A DNA stretch of 9,008 bases from positions 1 through 9,008 of the forward strand of contig JBKDAM010000068.1 in assembly GCA_046316495.1 (NCBI GenBank), read 5' to 3'. A program made the position numbers and the translations under genes. The notes beneath the pieces were generated by a model. It searched no databases. It was not told the DNA's origin and saw only the letters and a list, made by a program, of their open reading frames with translations. The stretch comes from M3007 sp046316495. Lineage in GTDB: Bacteria; Bacteroidota; Bacteroidia; Chitinophagales; Saprospiraceae. This document shows positions 7,149 to 9,008 of the stretch, piece by piece; the first letter of the stretch is position 1, and the number at the start of each line of letters is the position of its first letter.

Positions 7149-7230
7149 AAAAAATTGCCCTATTATATCTAAATTAAAATATACATTCGAAAATAAAAAT
7201 AATAAAAAATAATCCACTTATATATACCGC

Positions 7231-7256
7231 CAAATATAGAACAAACCATATATTTG
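7231..7256 (+). promoter_or_regulatory. Promoter -7 box of the rhodanese gene inside an inverted repeat
   Basis: TATATTTG at 7249-7256 is a perfect TAnnTTTG box 45 bases before the rhodanese start. It is the right arm of a perfect 8-bp inverted repeat, with CAAATATA at 7231-7238 and a 10-base spacer. The left arm read on the minus strand is the same -7 box, pointing towards the thiolase gene. No TTG is seen at the -33 position on either side, so activity may depend on an activator, or the palindrome may be an operator. Confidence 0.5.
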
Positions 7257-7301
7257 CATTGTAATTAAGAAATTTTATTTGCCAACTAAATCATCTTAGC
7301 C

Positions 7302-7628
7302 ATGCAATCACCCAACTATGATGTCGTTTCCCCAAGAGAAGCTTACGCCTCTTACCTAATGGGAAGTGTTTTGGTGGACGTGCGGACCAAATCAGAAATT
7401 GAAAACACCAAAATCCCCCTTAATCACCTACTAACCATACCAATGGAAGAGCTGGAAGGGCGTATTTCAGAATTACCATCCGACCGCAGAATCATTTTTT
7501 TCTCCCGGGTGGGAGTGAAAGGAGAGGCTGCAGCCCGCCTAATGGCAGCCCACGGGTATCCAAAAGTGGCTCTTGTAGACGGAGGGGTTACTGCTTGGGA
7601 GCAGGAGGGATTGCCGGTACAACACTAA
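7302..7628 (+). CDS. Rhodanese-like domain protein lacking the catalytic cysteine
   Basis: A 108-residue single rhodanese domain: VLVDVRTKSEIE (23-34) is the conserved DVR region, IIFFSRVG (64-71) is the strand leading into the active-site loop, and LVDGGVTAWEQEGLPV (91-106) is the typical C-terminal signature. Active rhodaneses carry Cys at the first position of the loop (CxxGxRS); here the codon is TCC and the residue is Ser68, followed by RVGVKG. Sulfurtransferase activity by the usual persulfide route should therefore be absent. The GHIxGAxNIP segment is also weakened (residues 35-47). It may act as a binding or regulatory domain. It has no signal peptide and is probably cytoplasmic. It is transcribed alone, divergently from the thiolase, between a -7 box and a strong terminator. 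The fold assignment is firm; the role is unknown. Confidence 0.88.
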   Translation: MQSPNYDVVSPREAYASYLMGSVLVDVRTKSEIENTKIPLNHLLTIPMEELEGRISELPSDRRIIFFSRVGVKGEAAARLMAAHGYPKVALVDGGVTAWEQEGLPVQH

Positions 7629-7675
7629 ACAAAATAAGATTTGTTTTCATACGAGGACTGTAACCATAGTTGATG

Positions 7676-7713
7676 ACCCACTTTTGGCGGAAGGCTAAAC
7701 GTGGGTTTTTTTA
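7676..7713 (+). terminator. Intrinsic terminator of the rhodanese gene
   Basis: ACCCAC at 7676-7681 pairs with GTGGGT at 7701-7706; after one mismatch the inner TTTGGC and GCTAAA segments also pair around a GGAAG loop. Seven T follow directly. It lies 48 bases after the rhodanese stop and touches the stop codon of the convergent lipoprotein gene at 7711, so the tail overlaps that gene. Confidence 0.88.
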
Positions 7714-8199
7714 TTCTTGGGAAAAGGTCACAAGAAGAGCGCTCTGCTCTGGACTTACAATGCGATCTACCTTCACAAAAATACCTTGTTGCACCTCTCT
7801 ATTTTCGCCAAGGCGCATGTCCGACCGTCGAAGTTCGATGATATCTGCCCAATCCTTTAAGGCGAGGTTTTTGGAAGAAAGTGTGCTTAGAAAAACCAGT
7901 TGGCGGCTCGCTTCTTTAAGCCACATAGAATCAGGCATCTGTGAATAATCACCTTGAACTGTAAATGTATACTCTTGCAAGGATTTAGCACACACCTGCT
8001 GATAAATCTCTAATAGCACTTTGGTATCCAAGAGCATACTTTCCAAAGACTGCTCTCCCTCCACCTCAAAATTATATTGCAGCACATGAGGCAATCCCGC
8101 TTGAAAAATAGCAGTGGGCTTGTACGCGCATTTACGCTCCTGTTTACAGGCAATAACAATCAATACACTAAAAGCAAGTAGAAAAGCGTTTTTGATCAT
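7711..8199 (-). CDS. Small hypothetical lipoprotein
   Basis: I do not recognise this 162-residue product. It has a clear lipoprotein signal: MIKNAF, a hydrophobic core to residue 17, and lipobox VIAC with C18 as the lipidated residue, followed by a charged KQERK stretch. The mature part is 145 residues, with two more cysteines (C24, C70), no further membrane segment, and a likely helix-rich region (about 50-75 and 95-125). It should sit in the periplasm attached to a membrane. The base composition is like that of the neighbours. It converges on the rhodanese gene, whose terminator touches its stop codon, and is divergent from the Tat-signal gene; the gap of 179 bases holds both starts. Start is at the only ATG that gives a complete signal peptide. 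Confidence 0.75.
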   Translation of the reverse strand: MIKNAFLLAFSVLIVIACKQERKCAYKPTAIFQAGLPHVLQYNFEVEGEQSLESMLLDTKVLLEIYQQVCAKSLQEYTFTVQGDYSQMPDSMWLKEASRQLVFLSTLSSKNLALKDWADIIELRRSDMRLGENREVQQGIFVKVDRIVSPEQSALLVTFSQE

Positions 8200-8378
8200 G
8201 AAGTTAATTTTTTTGCAAAATTCCGAATATTCTCTGAATTACCCCTCTTTTTTTCAACATACCATGCATTCCCTGCTTCCAACAAAGATCAACCGCCATA
8301 AATTTTTAATTAATCTCTAAAACTAGAAATAAATTGCGCTGTATGCTTACCTTTCGCCCTTATTAGATATTCATTATT

Positions 8379-9008
8379 ATGACCAACAGACGTACATTTT
8401 TAAAACAAACCGCATTGGTTGCTGCCGCAGCACCCTTCTCCGGATCGCTGCTCGATCTGGGCAAATCCCTCCCGGAACACATTGGCCTGCAGCTATGGAG
8501 TGTGCGGGAAAACATGCAAAAAGATGCCCCAGGTACCATTGCGGCCCTGAGCAAAATGGGCTACCGGGAAATAGAGGCCTTCGGATTTGACTCCGGTAAG
8601 CTGTTTGGAATGGAGTATTCAGACTTCAATAAGTTGCTGAACGATCACGGAATGAAGATGCCAAGCACCCATTCCATGTTTACATCCAAAAACTTTGATA
8701 CCTCCACAGGTGATATCACGGACGCGACCAAAAAAATCATTGATGACGCAGCGGCAGCTGGACTCCAATACATCATCGCTCCGTACATGATTGATGAAGA
8801 CCGCAAACAAATTGAGATGATGGTCAAACTTTTCAATCAGGCAGGAAGCTATGCCAAAAAAGCAGGTGTACGATTTGCCTACCATAACCATGACTTTGAA
8901 TACACGGTTAAAGGCGAAGATGGGCGTTTGTTGGCAGAATGGATTGTGCAAGAGACGGATCCGAGTTTGGTAGCCCTCGAAATGGACCTATACTGGGTTG
9001 TAAAAGCG
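8379..9008 (+). CDS. Tat-exported sugar phosphate isomerase/epimerase family protein (5' part)
   Basis: The frame opens at the ATG at 8379 and remains open to the right edge, giving 210 residues; family members usually have about 290, so roughly the last third is missing. It begins MTNRRTFLKQTALVAAAAPF, a twin-arginine signal, which predicts folded export to the periplasm. The rest is a xylose-isomerase-like TIM barrel (AP endonuclease family 2 clan): IGLQLWSVRE (35-44), GYREIEAFGF (61-70), THS (97-99), and the metal-site motif HNHD (169-172) followed by EMDLYWV (201-207). Such proteins are common in Bacteroidota sugar-metabolism loci, often near oxidoreductases acting on inositol or other sugars. 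The substrate cannot be told. A candidate -7 box TACCTTTC (8348-8355, seven of eight matches) lies upstream without a visible -33 element. Confidence 0.9.
   Translation, partial: MTNRRTFLKQTALVAAAAPFSGSLLDLGKSLPEHIGLQLWSVRENMQKDAPGTIAALSKMGYREIEAFGFDSGKLFGMEYSDFNKLLNDHGMKMPSTHSMFTSKNFDTSTGDITDATKKIIDDAAAAGLQYIIAPYMIDEDRKQIEMMVKLFNQAGSYAKKAGVRFAYHNHDFEYTVKGEDGRLLAEWIVQETDPSLVALEMDLYWVVKA

Noticed and set aside
7141..7230. A/T-rich run with repeated AAATAAAAATAATAAA-like tracts
   Set aside because: Irregular low-complexity promoter DNA; no repeat unit of fixed length, so not a CRISPR or tandem array.
8200..8378. 179-base gap between divergent starts searched for RNA genes or operators
   Set aside because: Only imperfect -7 box matches without -33 partners and no stable hairpin; nothing beyond ordinary promoter DNA can be supported.
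8619..8951. 110-codon open frame on the minus strand
   Set aside because: Antisense to the isomerase-like gene, whose metal-site motifs show that the plus strand codes.

Overview
The window looks like chromosomal DNA from a member of the Bacteroidota. The signs are start regions that are A/T-rich and lack strong Shine-Dalgarno sequences, TAnnTTTG-type -7 promoter boxes (perfect matches at 7115-7122 on the minus strand and 7249-7256 on the plus strand), two type II signal-peptide lipoproteins of which one belongs to DUF4403, and a Tat-signal sugar phosphate isomerase-like protein. A Saprospiraceae-like lineage is possible, since small AP2-domain proteins are common there, but the sequence alone does not settle the family. 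There is no sign of an insertion sequence, prophage, CRISPR array, tRNA or rRNA. No gene-free stretch exceeds 300 bases; the largest is the 249-base divergent promoter region at 7053-7301.

Layout, left to right. (1) 1-275, minus: N-terminal part of an MDR-superfamily (alcohol dehydrogenase/quinone reductase-like) oxidoreductase that runs off the left edge. (2) 455-3785, minus: a probable two-gene unit, a cytoplasmic alpha-amylase-clan (GH13-like) protein with unusual active-site motifs followed 58 bases later by a DUF4403 lipoprotein; a perfect hairpin directly after the lipoprotein stop probably ends it. (3) 3921-4448, plus: a small AP2-domain protein with a degenerate HNH-like region. (4) 4543-5682 and 5874-7052, minus: an acyl-CoA dehydrogenase and an acetyl-CoA acetyltransferase, two fatty-acid or branched-chain acyl-CoA degradation enzymes, separated by a strong GC-rich terminator, so they are neighbours but probably not one simple operon. 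(5) 7302-7628, plus: a single-domain rhodanese whose catalytic cysteine is replaced by serine. (6) 7711-8199, minus: an unrecognised small lipoprotein. (7) 8379-9008, plus: N-terminal 210 residues of a Tat-exported xylose-isomerase-like TIM-barrel protein, cut by the right edge.

Functionally this is mostly ordinary metabolic chromosome: acyl-CoA degradation, carbohydrate-active proteins and envelope lipoproteins. The less ordinary items are the GH13-like protein, which keeps the catalytic Asp/Glu/Asp but lacks both conserved active-site histidines; the catalytically dead-looking rhodanese, with an 8-bp inverted repeat built over its -7 promoter box; and the AP2/HNH-like protein, whose first upstream start codons may lie ahead of its promoter. 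I did not find evidence for a new multi-gene system.
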